Positions 1 through 7,570 of a DNA stretch of 38,607 nucleotides are shown here, piece after piece. Source of the DNA: JAHEKD01 sp965215945. GTDB taxonomy: Bacteria; Pseudomonadota; Gammaproteobacteria; Arenicellales; JAHEKD01. The notes under the pieces are model-generated. The model was not told where the DNA came from and did no database searches. It worked only from the letters and a program-made list of their open reading frames with translations. Position 1 is the stretch's first letter. Each line of letters starts with the position of its first letter. The position numbers and the translations under genes are program-made. Where the stretch lies: positions 1 through 38,607 of the forward strand of contig CBDCFC010000005.1 in NCBI GenBank assembly GCA_965215945.1. The letters run 5' to 3'.

Positions 1-1058
1 GGCAAACATCGCCTTGATGTTATTGATACGATTCCAATCTTGTTTAACATCTGTGGCACGGCCCAGTCTGTAGCGGCACAGGCCGCAATAAATTCGGCTT
101 TAAACCTGCCGCCCAGTCAGCAATTACTTATAGCGTATGAGATGCGAATTCTTTCGGAAACCGCCCAGGAACACCTTATGCGCATCCATCTTCAATGGCC
201 GGGGCTTATCGGAGAAACAGCCGGTAATAACCCGCAGTTACCCAAACTATGCAGACTTAAACAGGATATGAATCAGGCTTTGTTTACCACTGCTAATTCA
301 GTTGTCGATTTACAACCGGATTATCAGGCCATTAAAGAAATCATCACTTTTTTACAAAATTCCCTGAAAAAAGAGTTGTTTCAAATGCCAGCGCGTGAAT
401 GGCTCAAGATTGGCAGCCTGGACGCACTGATTGATTGGGCACAATGCCATGATACCCTTGCATCAAAGAGCATCAGCATGATTTTGGATAACCAGTGGTC
501 ATCGGCAGGCCGCTGCACGACGGTGAGTTTGCCGGATCTGGATTTAAACCAACTGGATACAAGATTAAATGCGCACGACGCAGATGAGTTTATCATGCGG
601 CCTGTCTGGAACGGTCAACACTGCGAGACATCTACATTCAGCCGTGAAAAATCCATGTGCCCGGTCGCCGCTATGACAGACGAATTCGGCAACGGCTTAC
701 TGCCACGCTGGCTGGCAAGATTAAGTGAACTTGCCAGAATTCCCGAGTGGTTGATACTTCTGGCAAATCAGCTGCAGTCAAACAAACCAAAGCCCCTGGG
801 CCTGATTCAATGTGCAAACGGAATCGCCAAGGTTCAAGCAGCGCGCGGCTTGCTCACTCACCGTGTTGTGCTCAAAAGAGATGCTGTTAAACGTTATCAG
901 ATTCTGGCACCGACAGAATGGAACTTTCATCCCGGGGATTAATCGCCCATACATTATTAAATATTCCAGCCAGTGAACCGGAACAGCATCATCGCATAGC
1001 CCGCTGGCTGATCGACGCTATTGATCCTTGTGTCGCTTGTGAACTATCGTATCATTGA
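1..1058 (+). CDS. hoxV: HoxV/HupK-type hydrogenase maturation scaffold, 5'-truncated, one apparent frameshift
   Basis: This protein resembles the NiFe-hydrogenase large subunit but looks like the accessory family HoxV/HupK, thought to be a scaffold on which the Fe(CN)2CO unit is assembled. The frame is open from base 1, so the start lies left of the window. The N-terminal cysteine motif is ICGTAQ, which keeps only the first Cys of the catalytic RICGxC motif. A WPGLIG stretch follows at about residue 55 of the visible part. The C-terminus has APTEWNFHP and then, in another frame, DPCVAC followed by ELSYH and a stop at 1056-1058. The shift occurs at 930-936 (CCCGGGG); adding one C gives HPRG followed by an uninterrupted tail. 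Its position directly before hypA matches hoxV-hypA of Ralstonia and hupK-hypA of Rhizobium (established knowledge). A divergent true hydrogenase large subunit is the less likely alternative. Confidence 0.75.
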
Positions 1059-1065
1059 GAAAGCT

Positions 1066-1407
1066 ATGCACGAATTATCATTATGTGAAAGTGTCTTAAA
1101 CATCCTCAAGGATGAAAGTAAAAAGCAGGGTTTTAGTGAGGTTAAGCATGTGTGGCTCGAAATCGGACAAATGGCCAGTGTTGAACGTGAAGCAATGATG
1201 TTCAGTTTTGATGTAGTGACCCGCAACTCCCTGGCGGATGGCGCAAATTTAACCATTATTGATATTCCCGGCGAGGCCTGGTGCATGTATTGTGAAAAAA
1301 CTATTGCAGTCAACCAGCGTTTCGATTCCTGCCCCGAATGCGGCAGTTATCAGATACAGGTCACTGCCGGTGACGAAATGCGAATTAAAGAACTGGAGGT
1401 AATATAA
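1066..1407 (+). CDS. hypA: HypA, nickel-delivery zinc protein
   Basis: HypA works with the GTPase HypB to insert nickel into the apo large subunit of NiFe hydrogenase in the cytoplasm. The 113-residue product starts MHELSL, the conserved N-terminus in which His2 binds Ni. It has a zinc site with C73/C76 (CMYC) and C89/C92 (CPEC). The ATG at 1066 is chosen because family members begin exactly at MHE; the frame is open 45 bases further upstream, but that part overlaps the end of hoxV. The gene begins 7 bases after the hoxV stop, and its TAA overlaps the hypB ATG (TAATG), so the three genes are probably one transcript. Length is normal for the family. Confidence 0.96.
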   Translation: MHELSLCESVLNILKDESKKQGFSEVKHVWLEIGQMASVEREAMMFSFDVVTRNSLADGANLTIIDIPGEAWCMYCEKTIAVNQRFDSCPECGSYQIQVTAGDEMRIKELEVI

Positions 1408-2248
1408 TGTGCGGAGTATGTGGCTGCGCAAGCGGCGAAACTGAAATTGAAGATAAACAGGCGAATATAGTCAGTCATCATGATCACCATCATGAACATT
1501 CCCATGATCATAGTCACGATCACGATACAGTCAGCACCGGGCGACTGGTGCAAATCGAACAGGATATTCAGGCTAAAAACAACGAATACGCCCGCGTCAA
1601 CCGTGAAAAATTCCGGGCAAAGGGTATTCTGGCACTGAATTTGGTTTCCAGCCCGGTTCCGGCAAAACTACTGTGCTGACTCGAACTCTGAATATGTTAA
1701 AAGATGAATTTCCACTGGGCGTGATAGAAGGCGACCAACAAACCAGCAATGACGCCGAACGAATTCGACAAACGGGCATTGACGCAGTGCAGATCAACAC
1801 GGGTAAAGGCTGTCACCTGGACGCGCATCAGGTCGGACACGCCATTGATCATCTGGTGCCGGAAGATGAAACAGTCTTGTTTATTGAAAATGTGGGTAAT
1901 CTGGTTTGCCCGGCCACCTTCGATCTGGGCGAAGCACATAAAGTTGCCATTTTGTCTGTCACCGAAGGTGATGACAAACCACTTAAATATCCTGATATGT
2001 TTCACGCCGCTGATTTACTGCTGATAAATAAAATTGACCTTTTGCCTTATGTAGATTTCGATGTTGATCAATGCATTAACGCAGCACGCAGAATAAATGG
2101 CCGTATTCAAGTGTTGTGTGTATCGGCAATCACAGGCGAGGGTATAGATGACTGGCTGCAGTGGTTAAGACTGGAGCATCAGCAAAGATTGCTCGGCCGC
2201 ACCTCAGAACCATCCAGGCAAAACAATTCGACAGTATCGTTGACATGA
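1407..2248 (+). CDS. hypB: HypB, nickel-binding GTPase, one apparent frameshift
   Basis: HypB is the SIMIBI-class GTPase that hands nickel to the hydrogenase precursor with HypA. The protein begins MCGVCGC, the high-affinity Ni motif. A histidine-rich stretch at about residues 30-46 (repeated HDH/HSHD) probably stores nickel. The P-loop is broken in the sequence: VSSP is followed by a frame change at about 1652-1655. Adding one G there gives SSPGSGKTT and a continuous 280-residue protein. Downstream, the GEGDQ-like switch (EGDQQTSND), metal-binding GKGCHLDA, ENVGNLVCP, NKIDLL and SAITGEG are all intact. A real P-loop break would abolish GTPase activity, so a sequence error is the favoured reading. 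The stop overlaps the hoxA ATG (ATGA). Confidence 0.93.
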
Positions 2249-3729
2249 AAACTGAGCAATTACCATCCGTACTTGTAGTTGATGATGAGTCACGCTCGCT
2301 TGAGTCGATTCAGCGCCTGCTTGGTGACAACTTCCAGATTTTTACTGCAGAAAACACGGACGATGCTTTTAAAATTCTTCGCAACGAATGGATCCAGGTG
2401 TTGCTGTGTGATCAACGTATGCCGGGAATGACAGGTGTTGAGTTTGCCGAAAAAGTACGTCGTGATTATCCGAATATCGTTCGAATGATTATCTCAGGGT
2501 ATACGGATTCTAACGATATAATTGATGCCATTAACAAGGGCGGGATTTATCAGTTCATTGCCAAGCCCTGGCACCCCGATGAACTGATTAGCAAACTCAA
2601 CAATGCGGTTGAATTATTTCGTCTGCAACGCGAAAACGAGCAACTAACACTGGAGCTCAAGCTCCAACCCGATACGCTTGAAGAAGCCCTGATCGAGAAA
2701 CGCCGCACATTAAAAGCCCAGTATGACTGGGACAACAGTATTGTGCGTGGCCCGGAAAGCCCGATGAATGTGGCCTGTAATTTAATTAGGCAAACGGCAC
2801 CTTATGATGTCAATGTCATTTTAATTGGCGAATCGGGTACCGGAAAAGAATTATGCGCGCGTGCCCTGCATTACAACAGTCTACGCCAGAACAAGCCTTT
2901 TATTGCCGAGAACTGTGCCGCATTGCCTGATCAATATCTAGAAAGTGAATTATTCGGGCATAAACGCGGTGCATTCATGGGCGCAAATCAGGATCGCATC
3001 GGTATATTCGAGCGGGCAAATGGCGGCACGATCTTTCTTGATGAAATCAACGATACATCGCCGGCATTCCAGGTCAAATTACTGCGTGTTCTGCAGGAAA
3101 ATGAAGTACGGCCGCTTGGCAGCAATCGTACACGCCCGGTTGATGTTCGAATTATTGCTTCTTCAAGCCTATCGCTGGATGAGCCCATGAAACAGGGCCA
3201 ATTTCGGGATGATCTGTATTTTCGCTTATCGACTTTTAAAGTCGAGATACCTCCGCTTCGTGAGCGAACAGAGGATATTCCTTTGCTGGCCAGCACTCTT
3301 TTGCATCAGGCCATGGATCATCTTGGCAAACGGGTTAGTGGAATCAGTGAAGAAGCGCTGCAATGTTTTGCAGCTTATGAATGGCCGGGTAATGTGCGCG
3401 AGTTACAAAATGAGATTAAACGCATGCTGGTGCTGGCGCAGGAAGATTATCTCGGATCAGATTTGATTTCACCCCATATTCTGCATGCAACACCCGAAGA
3501 AGATCAGGATGACATGAAGATTTTGACTAACGCCAGTGGCAGTCTGAAAGAACGTGTTGATTCGCTGGAAGCACGCATTCTAAAGGAGACCCTGATTCGG
3601 CTGCGCTGGAATAAATCGGCTGCGGCTCAGGAACTTGGGCTTTCACGTGTGGGACTTAGAAATAAAATGGAGAGACTCGGCTTGAAAAAAAACAATAATA
3701 TCGAATCTCTGGACGGCCAGGCAGCATAA
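2245..3729 (+). CDS. hoxA: HoxA/HupR-type NtrC-family response regulator
   Basis: This is the transcription activator of hydrogenase genes, with 494 residues in the receiver / AAA+ / Fis-type HTH arrangement of NtrC proteins. The receiver has acidic D13/D14, phosphoacceptor D56 (LLCDQRMPG) and K108 (IAKPW). The AAA+ domain has Walker A GESGTGKE at 195-202, Walker B TIFLDEI at about 262-268 and the arginine region FRDDLYFRL. The C-terminal helix-turn-helix (SAAAQELGLSRVGLRNKM) lies near residue 460-480. The sigma54-contact loop reads GAFMGA at 242-247 where the usual motif is GAFTGA. The start is the ATG at 2245, which overlaps the hypB stop and begins just before the receiver domain. HoxA and HupR of other bacteria are active when unphosphorylated (established); whether that holds here cannot be seen. 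Confidence 0.93.
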   Translation: MKTEQLPSVLVVDDESRSLESIQRLLGDNFQIFTAENTDDAFKILRNEWIQVLLCDQRMPGMTGVEFAEKVRRDYPNIVRMIISGYTDSNDIIDAINKGGIYQFIAKPWHPDELISKLNNAVELFRLQRENEQLTLELKLQPDTLEEALIEKRRTLKAQYDWDNSIVRGPESPMNVACNLIRQTAPYDVNVILIGESGTGKELCARALHYNSLRQNKPFIAENCAALPDQYLESELFGHKRGAFMGANQDRIGIFERANGGTIFLDEINDTSPAFQVKLLRVLQENEVRPLGSNRTRPVDVRIIASSSLSLDEPMKQGQFRDDLYFRLSTFKVEIPPLRERTEDIPLLASTLLHQAMDHLGKRVSGISEEALQCFAAYEWPGNVRELQNEIKRMLVLAQEDYLGSDLISPHILHATPEEDQDDMKILTNASGSLKERVDSLEARILKETLIRLRWNKSAAAQELGLSRVGLRNKMERLGLKKNNNIESLDGQAA

Positions 3730-5102
3730 TGACCCTCCCAAAGCAGCAAAAAAGTCTTCAACACATGCCGGAATTAACGCCGGACGTGCAGGCGGCGTTT
3801 AAAGCAGCTAACGATCAGGCCTGGATTGAAGTGATCCAGCAAATGGACAATATATACGCTGATCTGGTGCGTTATCAAGTTGAACTGGAAGAAAAAAACG
3901 CAGAGCTTGAAAATGCACAGCGTTTCATCAAAAGTGTAATTTCTTCTATGTCAGATATCCTGATCGTCTGTGATGTCAATGGCAATATCCTGGAAGTCAA
4001 TGCCGCACTTGAAGCCACCTATGCGGGTGCCAATAACCTAAAGGGCAAACCGTTGAAAAGCTTATTCGGCCCTGATCACCAGACACTGATAACTGACCTA
4101 ACTGGTCGTGCCCACTTCGAAGAGCTAAGCGATTGTGAAGTCGAGCTGGTTGATGCACAAGGTGAAGCGATTCCCTTATCAATTAACTGCAACGCCCGAT
4201 TCGATCATAAAAACCGCTTCTCGGGTTTTGTCATTACCGGACGCCCATTGGGTGAGTTGCGTAAAGCTTACAGCGAACTGCACATAGCTCACGAGGATCT
4301 GAAATCAGCTCAGGCGCAATTAATTCAATCCGAGAAAATGGCTTCCTTAGGACGCATGGTGGCCGGCGTAGCACACGAATTGAACAATCCGATTTCCTTT
4401 TTGTACGCTAATATGCATGCACTTTCAAAATACGAAAGACAACTGCGATCATACCTAAACGCGCTGCATGATGACGTTGGCAAATCCGTACTTGGAAGAC
4501 TGCGAAAGGACTTGCAAATTGATCAAATATTAAATGACATAGATTCGCTGGTAGAAGGTTCTACCGAAGGTGCGGAACGCGTCACACAGATTGTTAAAAA
4601 TCTGCGCCGCTTTGCAAATCCGCAACCTCCGGTTAATGAAAGAATCGAACTTACCAAACTGATCAAGCGAGCTTGCGCCTGGGTGTTCAAAGTTGCCCCC
4701 AAGGTTCCGGAAGTTGACATACGGCTCCCGGACTCTTTGTCGATTGTCAATAGTGAAGTACATATACATCAAATTCTGATTAATCTTATCCAAAACGCAG
4801 TGGACGCACTTGTCAATCAAAAAAAACCAATCATATCAATTTCAGCCAAGATGGAGAAAGATCAATTGCATATTATTATTCGTGATAACGGCCCTGGTAT
4901 CCGGGAAGCTGATCTGGTTAAAGTATTCGATCCTTTTTTTACTACTAAAGCCGTAGGTTATGGCACTGGCCTGGGACTGTATATCAGTTACGGGCTGGCC
5001 ACATCCAAATGTGGCGGGGAGTTGCGGGCGAACAATCATCCCGAGGGAGGCGCAATGTTTACATTAAGTTTGCCTTTAACCAAATCTGGCAAGACAAATT
5101 AA
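3729..5102 (+). CDS. hoxJ: HoxJ/HupT-type soluble sensor histidine kinase
   Basis: This is the partner kinase of HoxA, 457 residues with no membrane segment, so cytosolic. A short coiled coil (about 38-65, ELEEKNAELEN) is followed by a PAS domain (about 66-175). The HisKA helix has the phosphoacceptor H216 in GVAHELNNP. The ATPase domain has an N box at 351-361 (INLIQNAVDAL), DNGPGI at 386-391 and GTGLGLYIS at 412-420. In H2-sensing systems HoxJ binds the regulatory hydrogenase HoxBC through its N-terminal PAS region and passes the signal to HoxA (established for Ralstonia and Rhodobacter). Its position between hoxA and hoxB supports that role. The ATG overlaps the hoxA stop codon (TAATG). 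Confidence 0.92.
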   Translation: MTLPKQQKSLQHMPELTPDVQAAFKAANDQAWIEVIQQMDNIYADLVRYQVELEEKNAELENAQRFIKSVISSMSDILIVCDVNGNILEVNAALEATYAGANNLKGKPLKSLFGPDHQTLITDLTGRAHFEELSDCEVELVDAQGEAIPLSINCNARFDHKNRFSGFVITGRPLGELRKAYSELHIAHEDLKSAQAQLIQSEKMASLGRMVAGVAHELNNPISFLYANMHALSKYERQLRSYLNALHDDVGKSVLGRLRKDLQIDQILNDIDSLVEGSTEGAERVTQIVKNLRRFANPQPPVNERIELTKLIKRACAWVFKVAPKVPEVDIRLPDSLSIVNSEVHIHQILINLIQNAVDALVNQKKPIISISAKMEKDQLHIIIRDNGPGIREADLVKVFDPFFTTKAVGYGTGLGLYISYGLATSKCGGELRANNHPEGGAMFTLSLPLTKSGKTN

Positions 5103-5104
5103 TC

Positions 5105-6109
5105 GTGAACAGCCCGACTAAAATTTTGTGGCTACAGTCCGGTGGTTGCGGCGGCTGCAGTATGTCTTTGTTTAATGCCGAAACACCCGACCTGTTCCAG
5201 TGCTTAAAATTGAATCAAATTGAATTTCTATGGCATCCGTCAATTAGCGAAGCATCAAGTGATGAGTTCAACAAGCTTTTGAGTGCCATAGAAACAGGTG
5301 AAACCAATCTGGATATTTTGTGCATAGAAGGTTCGATTATGCGCGGACCTAACGGCAGCGGCCGCTTTCATATGCTGGCAGGAACATCAAGGCCAATGAT
5401 GGATGTCATCCATTCCTTGAGTTCTCATGCCAGGCATACTGTCGCCATCGGCAGTTGCGCCGCCTTCGGCGGAATCACTATGGCAGGAAACAATCCAGGA
5501 GAAGCCTGTGGTTTACAGTACTCTGGAAAGAAGGCAAGTGGCTTGCTTGAACAGGATTGGCGAGATAAAACCGGTTTACCGGTCATAAATATTGCCGGCT
5601 GCCCTACTCATCCTAACTGGGTTATTGAAACCTTGATACAACTTGCCAGCGGAGAATTCGATCAACAATTGCTGGACTACTATCATCGTCCTCTTAGCTA
5701 TACCAGCCAGCTGGTTCATCATGGCTGCCCTCGCAATGAATATTACGAATATAAAGCCAGCGCAGAAAATCCCTCCGATCTGGGCTGCATGATGGAACAC
5801 ATGGGTTGTCTGGGTACACAGGCGCATGCAGACTGCAATACCCGGTTGTGGAATGGAGACGGTTCGTGTCTGCGCGGGGGCTATGCCTGTATTAACTGTA
5901 CCGCACCCGAGTTTGAGGAACCGGCCTATCGTTTTAGTGAAACACCTAAGATCGCCGGAATTCCGGTGGGATTGCCTACCGACATGCCTAAAGCATGGTT
6001 TGTGGCATTGGGGGCATTGGCAAAAGCTGCCACACCTGAGCGGCTGAAACTAAATTCTACGGCCGATCATATTAAATGTTACCCAAGCGAACCCGGCCAA
6101 GACAAATGA
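5105..6109 (+). CDS. hoxB: HoxB/HupU, small subunit of the H2-sensing regulatory hydrogenase
   Basis: This is the electron-transfer subunit of the cytosolic regulatory NiFe hydrogenase, 334 residues. It begins within a few residues of the first cluster motif and has no Tat (RRxFxK) signal peptide, unlike exported hydrogenase small subunits. Proximal Fe-S ligands are C15 and C18 (GGCGGC), C118 (GSCAAFGG) and C166 (AGCPTHP). The other clusters are marked by H206/C208 (HHGCPR), C228, C234, C244, C255, C262 and C265. The frame is open upstream into hoxJ, but GTG at 5105, three bases after the hoxJ stop, gives the family's usual N-terminus; no strong ribosome site is visible there, which fits coupling to hoxJ. 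Its stop overlaps the hoxC ATG. Confidence 0.93.
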   Translation: MNSPTKILWLQSGGCGGCSMSLFNAETPDLFQCLKLNQIEFLWHPSISEASSDEFNKLLSAIETGETNLDILCIEGSIMRGPNGSGRFHMLAGTSRPMMDVIHSLSSHARHTVAIGSCAAFGGITMAGNNPGEACGLQYSGKKASGLLEQDWRDKTGLPVINIAGCPTHPNWVIETLIQLASGEFDQQLLDYYHRPLSYTSQLVHHGCPRNEYYEYKASAENPSDLGCMMEHMGCLGTQAHADCNTRLWNGDGSCLRGGYACINCTAPEFEEPAYRFSETPKIAGIPVGLPTDMPKAWFVALGALAKAATPERLKLNSTADHIKCYPSEPGQDK

Positions 6110-7566
6110 GCAAAACTCAAAAAAGTCGGCATATTATCGGACCAATTAACCGTGTCGAAGGAGATCTTGAAGTCAAGATTGAAGTCGAGGACAAACGAAT
6201 TTCCAATGCCTGGGTTAATGCTCCTTTATTCCGCGGATTCGAACAAATTTTACACGGCAAAGATCCTCGCGATGCAATGGTATACACTCCCCGCATATGC
6301 GGTATTTGCTCAATCTCACAATCGGTCGCATCGGCACAGGCAATTGCCGAAGCGCAAGGGATTCAGCCCCTTGCAAACGGACAACTGGCGACAAATTTAA
6401 TTTTAGCTACGGAAAATCTCGCTGACCATCTAACACACTTTTATCTTTTTTTTATGCCCGACTTCGCTCGCGAGCAATATTCTAACCATCACTGGTATCA
6501 TGACATTGCACAGCGCTTCAAAGCCCAGACAGGTCATGTAACTAGTGAGGTTGTTCCAGCAAGAGCGGCATTTTTACATCTTACCGGTTTGCTGGCAGGA
6601 AAATGGCCTCATTCTTTAGCCATTCAGCCCGGTGGCACTTCGCGGCCGGTGCAAGCACATGAAATTGTGCGAATCCTGAACATTCTGAACGCATTTCGTT
6701 ATTTTCTGGAAACGACTCTTTTTGACGATACACTGGAAAATGTTACTACGCTGGATTGCTCACAGGCATTAAGCCGTTGGCAGCACAACCATTCAAACAG
6801 TGACTTTGGCCGGTTTCTAATGTTATCTGATGCTTTATCCCTGGAAGAACTAGGACGTACTCAGGATCGGTTTCTTAGTTATGGAGTATATACCATCGAA
6901 TCGAAATCGCTTTTCTGTTCGGGTATTTGGCAGGACGATGAACGACAAGCGCTTCAACCTGCTCTGATCCGCGAGGATTTAACAAACAGCTGGCTGCATA
7001 AGGGAGGAGATTCAAAACACCCCTATCAGGGTGAAACTATTCCCGATGCTGAAATGAGCGATGGTTATAGCTGGTGTAAAGCACCCAGGCTAGACGGCAA
7101 AGCGATGGAAGTGGGCGCGTTGGCACGTCAGGTTGTCAACGGCCAGCCGTTGATCGTTGACCTGATCCGACAACACGGCAGCAATGTCAAATCCAGGGTG
7201 GTTGCACGTTTGCTGGAACTGGCCCTGATCGTGCCGCAAATGCAGCGCTGGGCCAACATGATCCAGCCCGGATCACCTTTTTGTGAAACTCTGGAACTGC
7301 CTGACCAGGCCCAGGGAGCCGGTATGATCGAGGCCGCCCGCGGCAGTCTGGGACATTGGCTGTGTATTGAAAACAGCCGTATTTCAAATTATCAGATCAT
7401 TGCTCCGACAACCTGGAATTTTTCGCCTCGAGATCAGCAGAATCAAACCGGCCCGCTGGAAACCGCACTGCTTGGAACCCGTCTCTCTACAGACAGTTCT
7501 ACAGCCGTGGAAATACAACATATTATTCGCTCGTTTGATCCGTGCATGGTCTGCACGGTGCACTGA
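6106..7566 (+). CDS. hoxC: HoxC/HupV, large subunit of the H2-sensing regulatory hydrogenase
   Basis: This is the NiFe-site subunit, 486 residues. Active-site ligands are C65/C68 in RICGIC and C480/C483 in DPCMVC. The protein stops directly after CTVH, so there is no C-terminal peptide to be cut by a maturation protease. That is the hallmark of H2-sensing HoxC/HupV, because catalytic large subunits carry an extra 15-25 residues. The early GPINRVEGD motif (12-20) is conserved. HoxBC binds H2 and reports it to HoxJ; it is not expected to support growth on H2 by itself. The ATG at 6106 overlaps the hoxB stop (ATGA). The frame is open 30 bases upstream, but that extension lies inside hoxB. Confidence 0.95.
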   Translation: MSKTQKSRHIIGPINRVEGDLEVKIEVEDKRISNAWVNAPLFRGFEQILHGKDPRDAMVYTPRICGICSISQSVASAQAIAEAQGIQPLANGQLATNLILATENLADHLTHFYLFFMPDFAREQYSNHHWYHDIAQRFKAQTGHVTSEVVPARAAFLHLTGLLAGKWPHSLAIQPGGTSRPVQAHEIVRILNILNAFRYFLETTLFDDTLENVTTLDCSQALSRWQHNHSNSDFGRFLMLSDALSLEELGRTQDRFLSYGVYTIESKSLFCSGIWQDDERQALQPALIREDLTNSWLHKGGDSKHPYQGETIPDAEMSDGYSWCKAPRLDGKAMEVGALARQVVNGQPLIVDLIRQHGSNVKSRVVARLLELALIVPQMQRWANMIQPGSPFCETLELPDQAQGAGMIEAARGSLGHWLCIENSRISNYQIIAPTTWNFSPRDQQNQTGPLETALLGTRLSTDSSTAVEIQHIIRSFDPCMVCTVH

Positions 7567-7570
7567 TATC

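Noticed and set aside
7367..7570. A 68-residue N-terminal extension of HypF
   Set aside because: It is only the alternative frame of the hoxC 3' end; homologues begin near the acylphosphatase domain, at 7571 or 7592.
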